A stretch of DNA of 64,000 nucleotides from Methylovirgula sp. 4M-Z18. GTDB lineage: Bacteria > Pseudomonadota > Alphaproteobacteria > Rhizobiales > Beijerinckiaceae. Shown here piece by piece: positions 42,147 through 52,657 of the stretch. The stretch lies in assembly GCF_037890675.1 (NCBI RefSeq), contig NZ_CP149574.1, forward strand, positions 2,332,874 to 2,396,873, in the 5' to 3' direction. Numbering within the stretch: position 1 is the first letter of the stretch; each line of letters starts with the position of its first letter. The notes beneath the pieces were generated by a model. That model ran no database searches, was not told the DNA's origin, and was given only the letters and a program-made list of their open reading frames with translations. A program made the position numbers and the translations under genes.

Positions 42147-42932
42147 ATGACACAGACCGAAAGCGCGATCATTCAATTGAAAGACATCGGCAAGAGTTAC
42201 GGCAACATCAGCGCCTTGCGTGGGGTCAATCTCACGGTTCGGCAAGGCGAGGTCACGTGTATTCTGGGCGATAACGGTGCGGGTAAATCGACCTTGATTT
42301 CGATCATCTCAGGTCTCTTCGCCCATGACGTCGGCGAGTATCTGGTCGACGGACAACCGCGACGCTTCGCCTCGCCAAGAGAGGCACTCGATCTCGGCAT
42401 CGCCGCCGTCTATCAGACGCTTGCCTTGGTCCCGATGCTGCCGGTGTGGCGGAACTTCTTTCTCGGATCGGAATTGCAAAAAGGCCACGGCATATTCCGC
42501 CGGCTCGATACCGATGCCATGTTTGCGGTGACCAACGACGAATTGCACCGCATGGGCATCGATCTTGAAAACCTCGAGCAGCCCGTCGGCACGCTTTCCG
42601 GCGGACAACGCCAAGTTGTGGCGATCGCGCGCGCCGTGCATTTTGGCGCAAGGGTCCTGATCCTCGACGAGCCGACCGCAGCGCTCGGCGTGGCGCAATC
42701 CGGCTTGGTCCTACGCTACATCGTGCAGGCGGCCCGCGACCAAGGTATCGGCGTCATCTTCATCACGCACAACCCGCACCACGCTTTCCTGGTCGGCGAC
42801 CATTTCATGGTGCTGGCGCGCGGAGAAGTCGATCTCGACAAACCGCGCTCGGAACTTACGCTAGAGAATCTCATGTTCCACATGGCCGGCGGCAGAGGAC
42901 TCAGTGCCCTGCAGCACGAGATCCACAGCTGA
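42147..42932 (+). CDS. Sugar ABC transporter ATP-binding protein (single domain)
   Basis: 261 residues. Walker A 'CILGDNGAGKSTLISII', Q-loop region 'AAVYQTLALVPMLPVWRN', signature 'VGTLSGGQRQVVAIARA', Walker B 'VLILDEPTAALGVAQ', switch His in 'GVIFITHNPHHAFLVGD'. It has one nucleotide-binding domain, like FrcA, and not the duplicated RbsA form, so it probably works as a homodimer. Last gene of the transporter operon. Confidence 0.92.
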   Translation: MTQTESAIIQLKDIGKSYGNISALRGVNLTVRQGEVTCILGDNGAGKSTLISIISGLFAHDVGEYLVDGQPRRFASPREALDLGIAAVYQTLALVPMLPVWRNFFLGSELQKGHGIFRRLDTDAMFAVTNDELHRMGIDLENLEQPVGTLSGGQRQVVAIARAVHFGARVLILDEPTAALGVAQSGLVLRYIVQAARDQGIGVIFITHNPHHAFLVGDHFMVLARGEVDLDKPRSELTLENLMFHMAGGRGLSALQHEIHS

Positions 42933-43068
42933 TCTGGAGGCGCCCGAAGGTTAGGTAGACCAACCGAATCGCGCCGCCGAGAATATTGGCCGCGGCAGTT
43001 CAGCAAGTGACAATGACTTTGCCTCGCGCATCCGGCCATGGATTGCCGTGCCCTCCGGCGCCAGACTC

Positions 43069-43212
43069 TCATCGCAAATCAGCTGCGTCCAACAGAGGCC
43101 GGATTTCGATCTGGCTCGGTCGCAGCAAGGGATTGGGGCAGCGCTTCACCCAGGTTATCGCCTCGTCGGTGTCCTTAACCGCCCCGAGCGGGAGGCTCTT
43201 GCGAACATATTT
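43069..43212 (-). pseudogene. YCII/DGPF-family protein remnant
   Basis: The minus strand reads 'SLPLGAVKDTDEAITWVKRC' and 'PNPLLRPSQIEIRPLLDAAD', matching the C-terminal third of YCII-related DGPF proteins ('AIEWVKRCPNP...EIEIRPLFE'). A stop immediately upstream (reading FD-stop) and lack of the N-terminal domain show it is a relic of about 47 residues. Confidence 0.65.
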
Positions 43213-43516
43213 CTAATCAAATCGTCGCCGCTAGCGATCGATGAGGGCGAACGAATGTCCGGTTTCGGGATTTGCGATTGCGCGCCGAATGACAACAGTG
43301 AGGCGCGAAGCAGGCCCGCCTTTGTGCGCGATATTCTACGCTTGAACACTCCAACTCTTTAAAGCGACTTTACATCATCCTGAAACTGGACGCAGATCGG
43401 ACCTTCTAGGTAGAGATGGAGAACGCAAGCTCAGCGGAGTGAGATATTGGCTGGAACGACATTGTGAAATGGCGAAAATCGCCGTCGAATCAACGCTATG
43501 GTCGCCGCTTATACCC

Positions 43517-43535
43517 TCACTCCCACTCGATTGTT
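43517..43535. repeat. guaA-3'-end-like direct repeat, copy 4 (right boundary of iol island)
   Basis: TCACTCCCACTCGATTGTT, identical to copy 3 at 26552-26570, 16,965 bp apart. The minus strand reads 'LTIEWE-stop'. Confidence 0.6.
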
Positions 43536-43538
43536 AAG

Positions 43539-43572
43539 AACCAAGCTAGATTATTGATGTAGCTTGGTTTTT
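43539..43572 (+). terminator. Terminator-like hairpin next to guaA-like repeat
   Basis: AACCAAGCTA-gattattgatg-TAGCTTGGTT followed by TTT: a perfect 10-bp stem with an 11-nt loop and a five-T run overlapping the stem end. It starts 4 bp after repeat copy 4, so it may instead be part of an attachment region. Confidence 0.6.
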
Positions 43573-43947
43573 CCCGTCCGTAGCAGGCTTCCTTCACCGC
43601 GGCGCGGCTCGCGAACGGCTCTGGGCGCAGTTCGGCGGCACGAGCCTTCGACCACCCCCGGCATGAGTCCGACGTTAGGATACGTATCCATCGCGCTCCC
43701 GGAAGGACTCCGCGGGCGGGCAGGCCGCCTGAAATGGGTCGCGGGTGCCCCCGGGGTGAGCTGCCAGCCTGTGCTGGCACCGATTTTGTCGTCGCAACCG
43801 ATGGCAGGATCTCGGCTCTCTATATGTTCTTCGACAGCGAGCCTGACCCGGCCGGGCCAGCCATACCTAGCTGACGTTTGCTCAACCTGTTGCGGGCAGG
43901 GACGATCTCCTCCTGTCCGAGGATGTCATGCCACGGGCATCAGCAGT

Positions 43948-44847
43948 TTACGCCGACTGACGATAGCGCAGCATTTCGACCAGCAACGCGAACGCTGGCG
44001 AGGCTTGGCGGCGGTTTGGGTAGTAAAGATGGTAGCCCTGAAACAGGGGACACCAGTCCGCGAGCACTTCAATAAGGCCTCCGTCAGCAATGTAGGGCCT
44101 GGCGAGGTCTTCCGGCACGAAACCAAGGCCCAAGCCGTCCAAAGCCGTATTGAGAATGGGTATGGCGCTGTTGAAGGTCTGTTGCCCCTCGACCCGCACG
44201 CGCAATTCTCGACCGTCTTTTTCGAATTCCCACGCATAGAGGCCGCCGGCGCTGGGAAGGCGCTGATTGATGCAATTGTGGTTGGTGAGGTCCTGAGGCG
44301 TTTGCGGCGGTGAGCGTCGCTCGAAATAGGATGGTGAGCCGACAACCGCAAAGCGCCAATCCGGCCCTATGCGCACGGCGATCATATCCTTGCTGATCGC
44401 TTCGCCAATTCGCACGCCCGCGTCGAATCGCTGCTCGATGATGTCGGTGAAGCCGTAGTCAATATTCAGTTCGACATGGATGTCCGGATAGGTGCGCAGG
44501 AAGGTCGCAAGCTTTGGCCGGAAGATGGTGTCGATGACATAGTCGTTGCAGGTAATGCGCACCGTACCAGCCGGTTTATCGCGCAATTCGCCGAGCGCTT
44601 CGATCTCGGCTTCGATCTGGTCGAAATGCGGACCGATCGCCTTCATCAGGCGCTCTCCCGCCTCCGTCGGCGCGACATTACGGGTGGTGCGCGCCAGGAG
44701 CCTGACACCCAACTGCGCTTCAAGCGCTTTGATCGTATGACTGAGAGCTGACGCCGATACGCCGAGCTGGGAACCCGCCCTGGTGAAGCTCCGCTCCCGC
44801 GCGACGGCCAGGAAGGCGATCATATCGTTGATGCGATCTCTCGGCAT
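43948..44847 (-). CDS. LysR-family regulator of cupin/MFS/SDR module
   Basis: 299 residues. HTH 'SFTRAGSQLGVSASALSHTI' and 'KALEAQLGVRLLARTTRNV'; substrate domain with 'GTVRITCNDYVIDTIFRPKL' and 'ALDGLGLGFVPEDLARPYIA'. It is clearly paralogous to the LysR at 52658-53548 (both share 'AKDMIAVRIGPD'-like and 'GYHLYYP.RRQ.SPA.ALLV' segments). It is divergent from the cupin gene across a 123-bp gap containing repeated TTCGAT half-sites, so it is the likely activator of that operon. Confidence 0.9.
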   Translation of the reverse strand: MPRDRINDMIAFLAVARERSFTRAGSQLGVSASALSHTIKALEAQLGVRLLARTTRNVAPTEAGERLMKAIGPHFDQIEAEIEALGELRDKPAGTVRITCNDYVIDTIFRPKLATFLRTYPDIHVELNIDYGFTDIIEQRFDAGVRIGEAISKDMIAVRIGPDWRFAVVGSPSYFERRSPPQTPQDLTNHNCINQRLPSAGGLYAWEFEKDGRELRVRVEGQQTFNSAIPILNTALDGLGLGFVPEDLARPYIADGGLIEVLADWCPLFQGYHLYYPNRRQASPAFALLVEMLRYRQSA

Positions 44848-44970
44848 TTGTGAATCCTGCTCAAAATGACATGTATATTACACCTACTAATTCGATGATC
44901 CCACTTCGATTAGATTCCTGTTTCGAAATCGCGCGACAGCACATCGCGGCAAAGGAATTGGAGAACTCCT

Positions 44971-45366
44971 ATGGAAATCATGCGCGCAGGCTCGCGTCCG
45001 TCGGCAAAAGGCCCGACCGACTGGTTCACCGGCACGGTCCGCGTCGACCCGTTGCTCAATCCCTATGCGCCGGAGCGCGCTCAGGGTGCGCACGTCACCT
45101 TCGAGCCGGGCGCACGCACCGCCTGGCACACGCATCCGCTCGGCCAGACCCTCATCATCACCTCAGGCTTTGGCCGCGTGCAGCGTTGGGGTGGTCCGAT
45201 CGAGGAAGTCCTGCCCGGCGACGTGGTGTGGTTCCCGCCGGGCGAGAAGCACTGGCATGGCGCATCGCCTGAAACGGCCATGACCCATATTGCCGTCAAC
45301 GAGGTGCAGAACGGCAAGGTCGTCGACTGGCTCGAACAGGTCTCCGACAAGCAATACGGCGGTTGA
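44971..45366 (+). CDS. Cytoplasmic cupin-domain protein
   Basis: 131 residues forming one cupin barrel. Motif 1 '[20 protein letters not shown]' gives the His ligands (H-T-H) and motif 2 '[20 protein letters not shown]' gives the last His. No signal peptide. A secreted paralog lies at 53814-54284. Cupins of this group accompany CMD and SDR/AKR genes and may be quinone- or aldehyde-related; no substrate is established. First gene of the plus-strand module. Confidence 0.87.
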   Translation: MEIMRAGSRPSAKGPTDWFTGTVRVDPLLNPYAPERAQGAHVTFEPGARTAWHTHPLGQTLIITSGFGRVQRWGGPIEEVLPGDVVWFPPGEKHWHGASPETAMTHIAVNEVQNGKVVDWLEQVSDKQYGG

Positions 45367-45414
45367 CGCGATCCGCGGTCACGTACGAACGGTACGGCTG
45401 AAAGGAGGCTGCCC

Positions 45415-45786
45415 ATGTCCTGGCAGCAACAGGAATTGGAGAAGATCGCCGATAGCGACGACCTGCACATTTCGCCCTACCGCGATGACGGCCAGACCTA
45501 CGGCACGCCGACCTGGATCTGGTCGGTGGTCGTGGGCGGCGAGCTTTTTGTTCGCGGCTACAACGGCCAAAACTCGCGCTGGTATCAGGCGGCGATCCGT
45601 CAGAAGGCGGGCCGCATCACCGCCGCAGGCATGACCAAGGATGTTTCCTTTGAGCCGGTCGATGGCCCCCTCAACGATCCCATTGATGAAGCCTATCGCC
45701 GCAAATACGCCAAGAGCCAATATCTTGCGCCCATGATCGCCGGGCGCGCCCGCGCGGCAACCGTCAGGATCACGCCGAAGAATTGA
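45415..45786 (+). CDS. DUF2255 family protein
   Basis: 123 residues with the DUF2255 pattern: 'DLHISPYRDDGQTYGTPTWI', 'WSVVVGGELFVRGYNGQNSR', 'WYQAAIRQKAGRI' and a C-terminal 'IDEAYRRKYAKSQY'. The fold resembles nitroreductase-like/PNPOx split barrels by motif, and function is unknown. 48 bp after the cupin gene, ahead of the MFS gene. Confidence 0.8.
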   Translation: MSWQQQELEKIADSDDLHISPYRDDGQTYGTPTWIWSVVVGGELFVRGYNGQNSRWYQAAIRQKAGRITAAGMTKDVSFEPVDGPLNDPIDEAYRRKYAKSQYLAPMIAGRARAATVRITPKN

Positions 45787-45866
45787 GATATCGAAACCGG
45801 AGCGGTGGCGATCAAAACCGAAGGCCGCGCCGGACTCTGACGGGCCAAGCGCTCGAGGAAGAACAA

Positions 45867-47072
45867 ATGTTCATGACGATGCCCCAACGGTCGGTCGCCC
45901 CGACCGACAAGTCCCTGCTGTCTTTCATGGCCTCAGTCTTCACGGTGTTCCTGATCACGGGCGCCGCGCTGCCGGCCCTGCCGCTGCACATTCACGATCA
46001 TCTTGGCTTCGGCCCTTTCATGATCGGCCTCGTTTCCGGCGCGCAATTCGCCGCCTCCCTGATTTCGCGCCTGTGGTCCGGCACGGTCGCTGATCGGCAC
46101 GGTCCGAAACGAGCGGTCACGGCGGGCTTGGTCATGGCGGCGCTCGCCGGACTCTTCTGTCTACTTTCCCTGCTCGCCGTCGGCAATCCCGCCCTGTCGG
46201 TCGAGATCCTGTTGGCTGGCCGTGCGCTTCTCGGTGGCGCCGAGAGCTTCATCATGACCGGCGCGCAAAGTTGGTGCCTTGCGCTCGCCGGTCCCGGCAA
46301 TGCCGGGAAGATAATCGCCTGGATTGGCACGGCGATGTTCCTGGCGCTGGCAGCGGGCGCACCGCTAGGCAGCTATCTCTACGCGACCTGGGGATTTGCC
46401 TCGATCGGACTGGCGACGTCTATCGGCGCGGTGGCAACGCTAGCGCTGGTCGCGCCCATTCCAGCGGTGAAGCCTGCCCCCCAAGGCGAGAAAGCCATCG
46501 CGCGAGTTCTGAAGGCAGTCTGGCTTCCGGGACTGGGTATGGCCTTTGCCGGCATCGGCTATGGCACGATGACCGCTTTCGCGGTGCTGCTTTTCGTGCA
46601 GCGCGGCTGGCAACCCGCCTGGCTGTCCTTCACGGCTTTCGCCGTCGCACTGATGGTTGCGCGCGTGTTCTTCGGGCCGCTTCCCGATCGTCTTGGCGGT
46701 GCGCGCACCGCGATGATCTTCGTTGTCATCCATAGCGTCGGCATGGCGCTGATCTGGTCCTCGCCGTTCGCCTGGCTTGGCTTCGTCGGCGCAGCGCTTG
46801 CCGGCTTCGGCTACGCACTCGTCTATCCGGGGTTCGGCATGGAGGCGATCGCCCGGGCGCCGGCGGAATCGCGCGGGCTTGCAATGGGCGTCTATACCGC
46901 CTTCATCGATCTCTCGCTCGGCATCCTCGCTCCCCTGCTTGGTCTCGTCGCCAATGCCGCCGGGCTCGGATCGATCTTTCTCATCAACGCACTGCTCGCG
47001 CTCTGCGCCGTGCCGATCGCGCTGCGACTGCGTTTTCACCAGCAACCAGAACCGGAAAGGGTCTCATCATGA
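45867..47072 (+). CDS. MFS transporter (YfcJ/YhhS-like)
   Basis: 401 residues from the ATG at 45867 (GAGGAAG upstream); the frame's upstream part is not family-like. Twelve predicted helices, motif A '[17 protein letters not shown]' between helices 2 and 3 and a weaker copy '[15 protein letters not shown]' in the second half. Probably an exporter of a small organic compound or drug. Its stop overlaps the SDR start (ATGA). Confidence 0.87.
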   Translation: MFMTMPQRSVAPTDKSLLSFMASVFTVFLITGAALPALPLHIHDHLGFGPFMIGLVSGAQFAASLISRLWSGTVADRHGPKRAVTAGLVMAALAGLFCLLSLLAVGNPALSVEILLAGRALLGGAESFIMTGAQSWCLALAGPGNAGKIIAWIGTAMFLALAAGAPLGSYLYATWGFASIGLATSIGAVATLALVAPIPAVKPAPQGEKAIARVLKAVWLPGLGMAFAGIGYGTMTAFAVLLFVQRGWQPAWLSFTAFAVALMVARVFFGPLPDRLGGARTAMIFVVIHSVGMALIWSSPFAWLGFVGAALAGFGYALVYPGFGMEAIARAPAESRGLAMGVYTAFIDLSLGILAPLLGLVANAAGLGSIFLINALLALCAVPIALRLRFHQQPEPERVSS

Positions 47073-47809
47073 CCGAGAACATCAAAGGCAAGGTCGTCGT
47101 CATCACCGGCGCCAGCAGCGGATTGGGCGAAGCCGCCGCCCGCCGCCTTGCAGAGGACGGCGCGAAGCTGGTGTTGGGTGCGCGCCGCATCGATCGTCTC
47201 GAAGCCCTGGCCAAGGAACTGGCTCTCGGCGACGGGGCCGTACTGAAAACTGACGTCAGCGACCGCGAACAGGTCAAGCAACTCGTCGAGCGCGCCGTCG
47301 AGAAGCATGGTCGCATCGACGTCCTCATCAACAATGCCGGCCTGATGCCGCAGTCCTTGCTCGAAAGCCTCAAGGTCGATGAGTGGGATCGCATGATCGA
47401 CGTCAACATCAAAGGCGTGCTCTATGGCATCGCCGCCGCGCTGCCAGACATGAAAGCCCAGAAGAGCGGGCACATCATCAACGTCTCCTCGGTCGCCGGT
47501 CACAAGATCGGGCCCGGCGGTGCGGTCTATTCCGCCACCAAGCATGCGGTGCGGGCGATCTCGGAAGGGCTGCGCCAAGAGGTGAAACCGTACAATATCC
47601 GTACGACCATCATCTCGCCTGGAGCGGTCGCGACCGAGCTTCCCAACACGATTACCGATCCTGCCGTCGCCGGGCGTGTGCGTGAACTCTACGATCAGGT
47701 CGCGATTTCCGCCGACTCCTTCGCCAGCGTTGTCGCCTTCGCCATGAGCCAACCGGACGATGTCGACATCAACGAGGTCCTCTATCGGCCGACCGTGCAG
47801 GTCTACTGA
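47069..47809 (+). CDS. SDR-family oxidoreductase
   Basis: 246 residues. Cofactor loop '[17 protein letters not shown]', '[17 protein letters not shown]', Ser of '[13 protein letters not shown]' and '[19 protein letters not shown]' (YxxxK). It belongs to the YdfG/serine-dehydrogenase-like 'classical SDR' group that reduces aldehydes or ketones. ATGA overlap with the MFS gene; CMD gene follows after 114 bp. Confidence 0.9.
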   Translation: MTENIKGKVVVITGASSGLGEAAARRLAEDGAKLVLGARRIDRLEALAKELALGDGAVLKTDVSDREQVKQLVERAVEKHGRIDVLINNAGLMPQSLLESLKVDEWDRMIDVNIKGVLYGIAAALPDMKAQKSGHIINVSSVAGHKIGPGGAVYSATKHAVRAISEGLRQEVKPYNIRTTIISPGAVATELPNTITDPAVAGRVRELYDQVAISADSFASVVAFAMSQPDDVDINEVLYRPTVQVY

Positions 47810-47923
47810 AAAAACATAGCGGAGTCGGAAAGTCGGTTCCGCGTCAACCTATCTCACGCCGGCCCCACCATTTCCCAGGGTTGGAATGAGGTGGCGCGGC
47901 CGAAGACCATGAAGGAGCAGATC

Positions 47924-48643
47924 ATGCCCAGCGATGAACCTACGCTTATATCCGACGATGTCCTGTCCGTTGCCCCAGCGCTCCGGGCTTATATGCAAGA
48001 CAATGTTATCGACGGTCTGTGGAGGCGACCGCAATTGTCGCCGCGCGATCGCAGCATCGTCACGCTCGCCGTGCTTATCACCCGCAACCAGACGCTCGAT
48101 ATTCCGTTTTATCTCCGGCTCGCGCTCGACAGCGGGCTGAAGCCAGTGGAAATTTCCGAGATTGTCACGCATCTTGCGTTTTATGCCGGGCTCGGCAATG
48201 CGGCCTCCACAATTGCAATCGTGAAGGATGTCTTTGGCGAGCGCGGCATCGCCCCGAACGATCTTCCCCCGGTCGATCCGAAACTCCTGCCGCTCGATGC
48301 CGCCGCCGAGGCGACACGCGCGGCGAATGTCGAAGAGAATGCCGGGACGATCTCGCCCGGTCTCGTGCAGTTCACCGCCGATGTCCTTTTTCTAAAACTC
48401 TGGCTTCGTCCTGATCTCGCGCCGCGCGACAGGAGCCTCGTAACGGTCAGCAGCCTGATGGCGGCAGGGCACATCGCTCAGATCACCTTCCATCTCAACA
48501 AAGCAATGGACAACGGCCTGACCAAGGAACAGGCCGGCGAAGTGATCGCGCAGGTGGCGTTCTATGCTGGCTGGCCCGATGCCTTCTCTGCCGCGCCCGT
48601 CGTTGGCGAAGTGTTCAAGAGTCGCGGTCAGCAATCCGCTTAA
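47924..48643 (+). CDS. Carboxymuconolactone decarboxylase-family protein (two CMD domains)
   Basis: 239 residues from MPSDEPTLISDD with AAGGAG upstream; a GTG at 47891 would be longer. Two CMD repeats are visible: 'RPQLSPRDRSIVTLAVLITR...HLAFYAGLGNAAS' and 'RPDLAPRDRSLVTVSSLMAA...QVAFYAGWPDAFS'. The AhpD-type CxxC redox motif is absent, so it is of the gamma-carboxymuconolactone-like type without peroxidase activity. A shorter exported paralog is at 54281-54721. Confidence 0.88.
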   Translation: MPSDEPTLISDDVLSVAPALRAYMQDNVIDGLWRRPQLSPRDRSIVTLAVLITRNQTLDIPFYLRLALDSGLKPVEISEIVTHLAFYAGLGNAASTIAIVKDVFGERGIAPNDLPPVDPKLLPLDAAAEATRAANVEENAGTISPGLVQFTADVLFLKLWLRPDLAPRDRSLVTVSSLMAAGHIAQITFHLNKAMDNGLTKEQAGEVIAQVAFYAGWPDAFSAAPVVGEVFKSRGQQSA

Positions 48644-48664
48644 TCCCAAGTTCGGGGAGAACCA

Positions 48665-49429
48665 TTGATTATCTCGTTTGAGAGTAAAGTCGCTTTGGTA
48701 ACGGGGGCCGCATCCGGACTTGGCCTCGCCACGGCGCGGGCTTTCGCAGAATCCGGGGCGTCCGTGGCGCTGGCGGATTGGAACGAGGACGCGGTAAACG
48801 CTGTGGCCGAAAAGTTGGCCGCCAAGGGCCATAAAGCCATCGCCATACGTTGCGATGTTGCCGATGACGCGCAGGTCGACGCCATGGTCGCGCGAACCGT
48901 CGAGGCGTTCGGCCGGCTCGATGCCGCGTATAACAATGCGGGCGTTCAGAATGTGCTTGCCGAGACGGCCGACACCACGCGCGAGGATTACGATCGCGTT
49001 ATGGGCATCAATCTGCGCGGTGAATGGAGCTGCATGAAGTTCGAGCTGCGGCAGATGCGCAAGCAGGGAAGCGGTGCGATCGTCAATTGCTCTTCACTCG
49101 GCGGACTTGTCGGCGGAGCCGAGCGCGGCATCTATCACGCCGCCAAGCATGGCGTGCTCGGATTCACCAAGAGCGCTGCGCTCGAATACGGAGCAAGGGG
49201 AATCCGCATCAACGCGATCTGTCCTGGCTTGATCTGGACGCCACTGGCCGATGAGATGGTGGCCGGCGGTCAGGGCGATGCACTCGAGGCGATGGAAAAG
49301 AGCATTCCGATGGGGCGGGTTGGTCGTCCGGAGGAGATTGCGAATGCAGTCCTTTGGCTCTGCAGCGATGCCGCGAGCTACGTAACCGGCCAGTCTATCT
49401 CTGTAGATGGCGGCTTCATCATGCGCTGA
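48665..49429 (+). CDS. SDR-family oxidoreductase (glucose 1-dehydrogenase-like)
   Basis: 254 residues from a TTG at 48665 with GGGGAGAA upstream. 'ALVTGAASGLGLATARAFAE', 'AAYNNAGVQN', Ser of 'IVNCSSLGGLVGG', 'YHAAKHGVLGFTKSAALEYG' (YxxxK) and C-terminal 'YVTGQSISVDGGFIMR'. This is the classical SDR (FabG/glucose dehydrogenase) group. Last gene of the plus-strand module, 21 bp after the CMD gene. Confidence 0.9.
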   Translation: MIISFESKVALVTGAASGLGLATARAFAESGASVALADWNEDAVNAVAEKLAAKGHKAIAIRCDVADDAQVDAMVARTVEAFGRLDAAYNNAGVQNVLAETADTTREDYDRVMGINLRGEWSCMKFELRQMRKQGSGAIVNCSSLGGLVGGAERGIYHAAKHGVLGFTKSAALEYGARGIRINAICPGLIWTPLADEMVAGGQGDALEAMEKSIPMGRVGRPEEIANAVLWLCSDAASYVTGQSISVDGGFIMR

Positions 49430-49952
49430 TGGGCATGCCGACCATTCGCAGATGCAAACAAAGCTCACCCGTGATTGATGTCCCCGGCCCCCTTCTAACG
49501 GGCGATCTGAGGGTGGGCACAGAGCGGGCAGGTGCGCACGACGCCCGTCGCGGAGTTCAACTTCGGTCCGTTTCACCGACTTGGCTTTGCAGCCGGCCTA
49601 GTCAATATCGTGTACCGGATGCCGAAGGAGACAAACCGCGTGCGCTTTAGGTCGCAATGGCATAATCGCAGTCATCATTTTCTATTGTTCTTGGCCAGCA
49701 TCCGCACCACCCGTAGGCTAGCGTAAAACAGCGTGCTGTGGAGTGGTTGCTGGGGGGGGGGGCGCAACACTCGATTATTGCGATTTGTCGAAAGAGCCAT
49801 ACCATAGCTAGCGGCATAGCCGTTCTGTGTAAGACGAGTTCGAAGCCCTCTCGCTCCACCTCGAAACGTGGGATTGTCGGCGCAGGAACGTGTCCGGCGA
49901 GGTGTGGAGCCATATGGTCACGAATGAACCCCATGTAGCGAAAGCCCCATCA
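49430..49952. other. Intergenic region with an 11-G run
   Basis: 523 bp between convergent genes with no recognisable coding sequence. A run of 11 G residues at 49752-49762 is the only notable feature; it is a likely replication-slippage or sequencing-error site. Confidence 0.5.
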
Positions 49953-51407
49953 TCATTCTATCGAGGCAGCGAACACGACTGCACCCTGCGGATCTTCATT
50001 CCTCCGGTTTGCTGGCAGAATGAACATGGCAGTTAAAATCAGGGCCAATATGTTCATGATGGCCGCTCCAATAAGGACCGCGCTCACCTGATGACTCATT
50101 TTCGCCACGCCAATCAGTTGAGGATCGGCGTTGGCGGTGAAAACCACGATAAGCACGCTGAGGCCGATGGAGCCCCCCAGTTGGCGAGCAACATTGACCA
50201 GCCCTGATGCTGCTCCCTGATCACGGCTTTCCACACCGCGCACGCCGGAGGTGGTCAGCGGTGCCATCGCTCCACCGTTGCCAATCCCGATCACGACCAT
50301 TGGCAGTGCGAGCTGCCAATAGGAAGCGTCGGTGCCCGCGCCTGCCAACCAAAACAGCCCGACGCTGATGAGCAGCAAAGCCCCCATGAGCATCGGAACC
50401 CCGCCCACCATGCGCGTGACTCTTGGGATGGCCATCGCGGCGGCGAATTGAACCAACGTCATGGGCAGGAAGCCCAAACCGGCCTGCAGCGCCGAGTAGC
50501 TCAGCACACGCTGCATATACTGCGAGCCAAAAAAGAAGAAGGAAACGATCGAGCCGACGTAAAGCATACGCACCAAATACGCGGCAGAACGTTCGCGACT
50601 GCGCAGAAGGCGCAAAGGCAGCAACGGAACGTCGACACGGCCCTCATGCCAGAGGAAAAAGCCGAGGACCAAAACCGAGGGTGCCAAAGTCCCCAGCGTG
50701 GCCGGGTCAAGCCACCCAGCTTCGGCGGCATTGACCAGACCATAGACCAAGAGCCCCACTCCCAAGGTTGACGTAATGGCGCCCATTGCATCGAACCTGC
50801 CCACCGTGGGCGCGTTTTCGGGTATGTAGCGCGCGACGGAGAACAGCAGCGCGATACCAATCGGGATGTTCGCCAGAAAGCCGATCCGCCATGACAACAG
50901 GCCCGCGAAAATTCCGCCCAGCACCATGCCAAGGCTCGCGCCGGCACCGGCGACGACCGAATACCAAGCCAGCGCACGGGTGCGCTCGCTGCCTTCGGGA
51001 AAAGTGATCGCGATGATGGCGAGCACACTCGGAGCGAGGATCGACGCGCCGAGCCCCTGGACGGCCCGCGCCGCGATCAGCTCGTAAGGCGATTGGGCAA
51101 TACCGATTACCAGAGACGCAAGCGTGAACAGAATGACGCCGCCTCGCAGGATTCGCCGACGACCGAAAGTGTCGCCCAGCCGGGCCGAAAGAAGGAGAAA
51201 GCCACCGAAACAGAGCAGGTAGGCGTTCTGGACCCAGGTCTGCATCACCGGGCTCATGCCCATCGTTTTGCCGATTTCCGGCATGCCCGTGTAAACGATG
51301 GAGAGATCCAGCAGGATCATCAGATATGCGGTAAGGACGACGCCAAGAATGGTGTTGGGGTCAGCCAACCGCGCAGAGCGCTGGAGGGTCATCAATAGAG
51401 CTTTCAT
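49953..51407 (-). CDS. MFS drug efflux transporter, DHA2 (EmrB/QacA) family
   Basis: 484 residues with about 14 predicted helices. Motif A 'LGDTFGRRRILRGG', the antiporter motif C region 'VVAGAGASLGMVLGGIFAGL', and N-terminal 'LDLSIVYTGMPEIGKTMG' are typical of DHA2 proton antiporters. It exports hydrophobic toxic compounds. Same strand as the AKR gene 25 bp upstream, so probably one operon. Confidence 0.92.
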   Translation of the reverse strand: MKALLMTLQRSARLADPNTILGVVLTAYLMILLDLSIVYTGMPEIGKTMGMSPVMQTWVQNAYLLCFGGFLLLSARLGDTFGRRRILRGGVILFTLASLVIGIAQSPYELIAARAVQGLGASILAPSVLAIIAITFPEGSERTRALAWYSVVAGAGASLGMVLGGIFAGLLSWRIGFLANIPIGIALLFSVARYIPENAPTVGRFDAMGAITSTLGVGLLVYGLVNAAEAGWLDPATLGTLAPSVLVLGFFLWHEGRVDVPLLPLRLLRSRERSAAYLVRMLYVGSIVSFFFFGSQYMQRVLSYSALQAGLGFLPMTLVQFAAAMAIPRVTRMVGGVPMLMGALLLISVGLFWLAGAGTDASYWQLALPMVVIGIGNGGAMAPLTTSGVRGVESRDQGAASGLVNVARQLGGSIGLSVLIVVFTANADPQLIGVAKMSHQVSAVLIGAAIMNILALILTAMFILPANRRNEDPQGAVVFAASIE

Positions 51408-51415
51408 CGGTTTAG

Positions 51416-52482
<1,067 letters not shown>

Positions 52483-52657
52483 CTACTCGTTGGCAAGAAG
52501 GTCGGTACCGGTGCTGACGTCTTTCCAGGCTCCGGGTTCGTGCCGCTGGGTGTCGAGTGCGCTATCGATGATCTTGGGGGCAAATTTAGCGCGTGCCCAA
52601 CCGTGCGATAAGATGCCATAATGCGCATGAGCCTTTTAGTTGAGCTAACAAATCCAG

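Larger units (their letters stand above)
42933..43947. other. Gene-poor junction region at right side of iol island
   Basis: About 1 kb without an intact gene. It contains a YCII-domain relic (43069-43212), guaA-like copy 4 (43517-43535), a terminator-like hairpin (43539-43572), and downstream GC-rich DNA (43580-43930) with frames I could not assign. Mixed remnants fit the edge of an inserted element. Confidence 0.55.

Noticed and set aside
25147-43947. Prophage or integrative conjugative element
   Set aside because: No integrase, relaxase, capsid or replication genes were found; only boundary-like repeats support an island.
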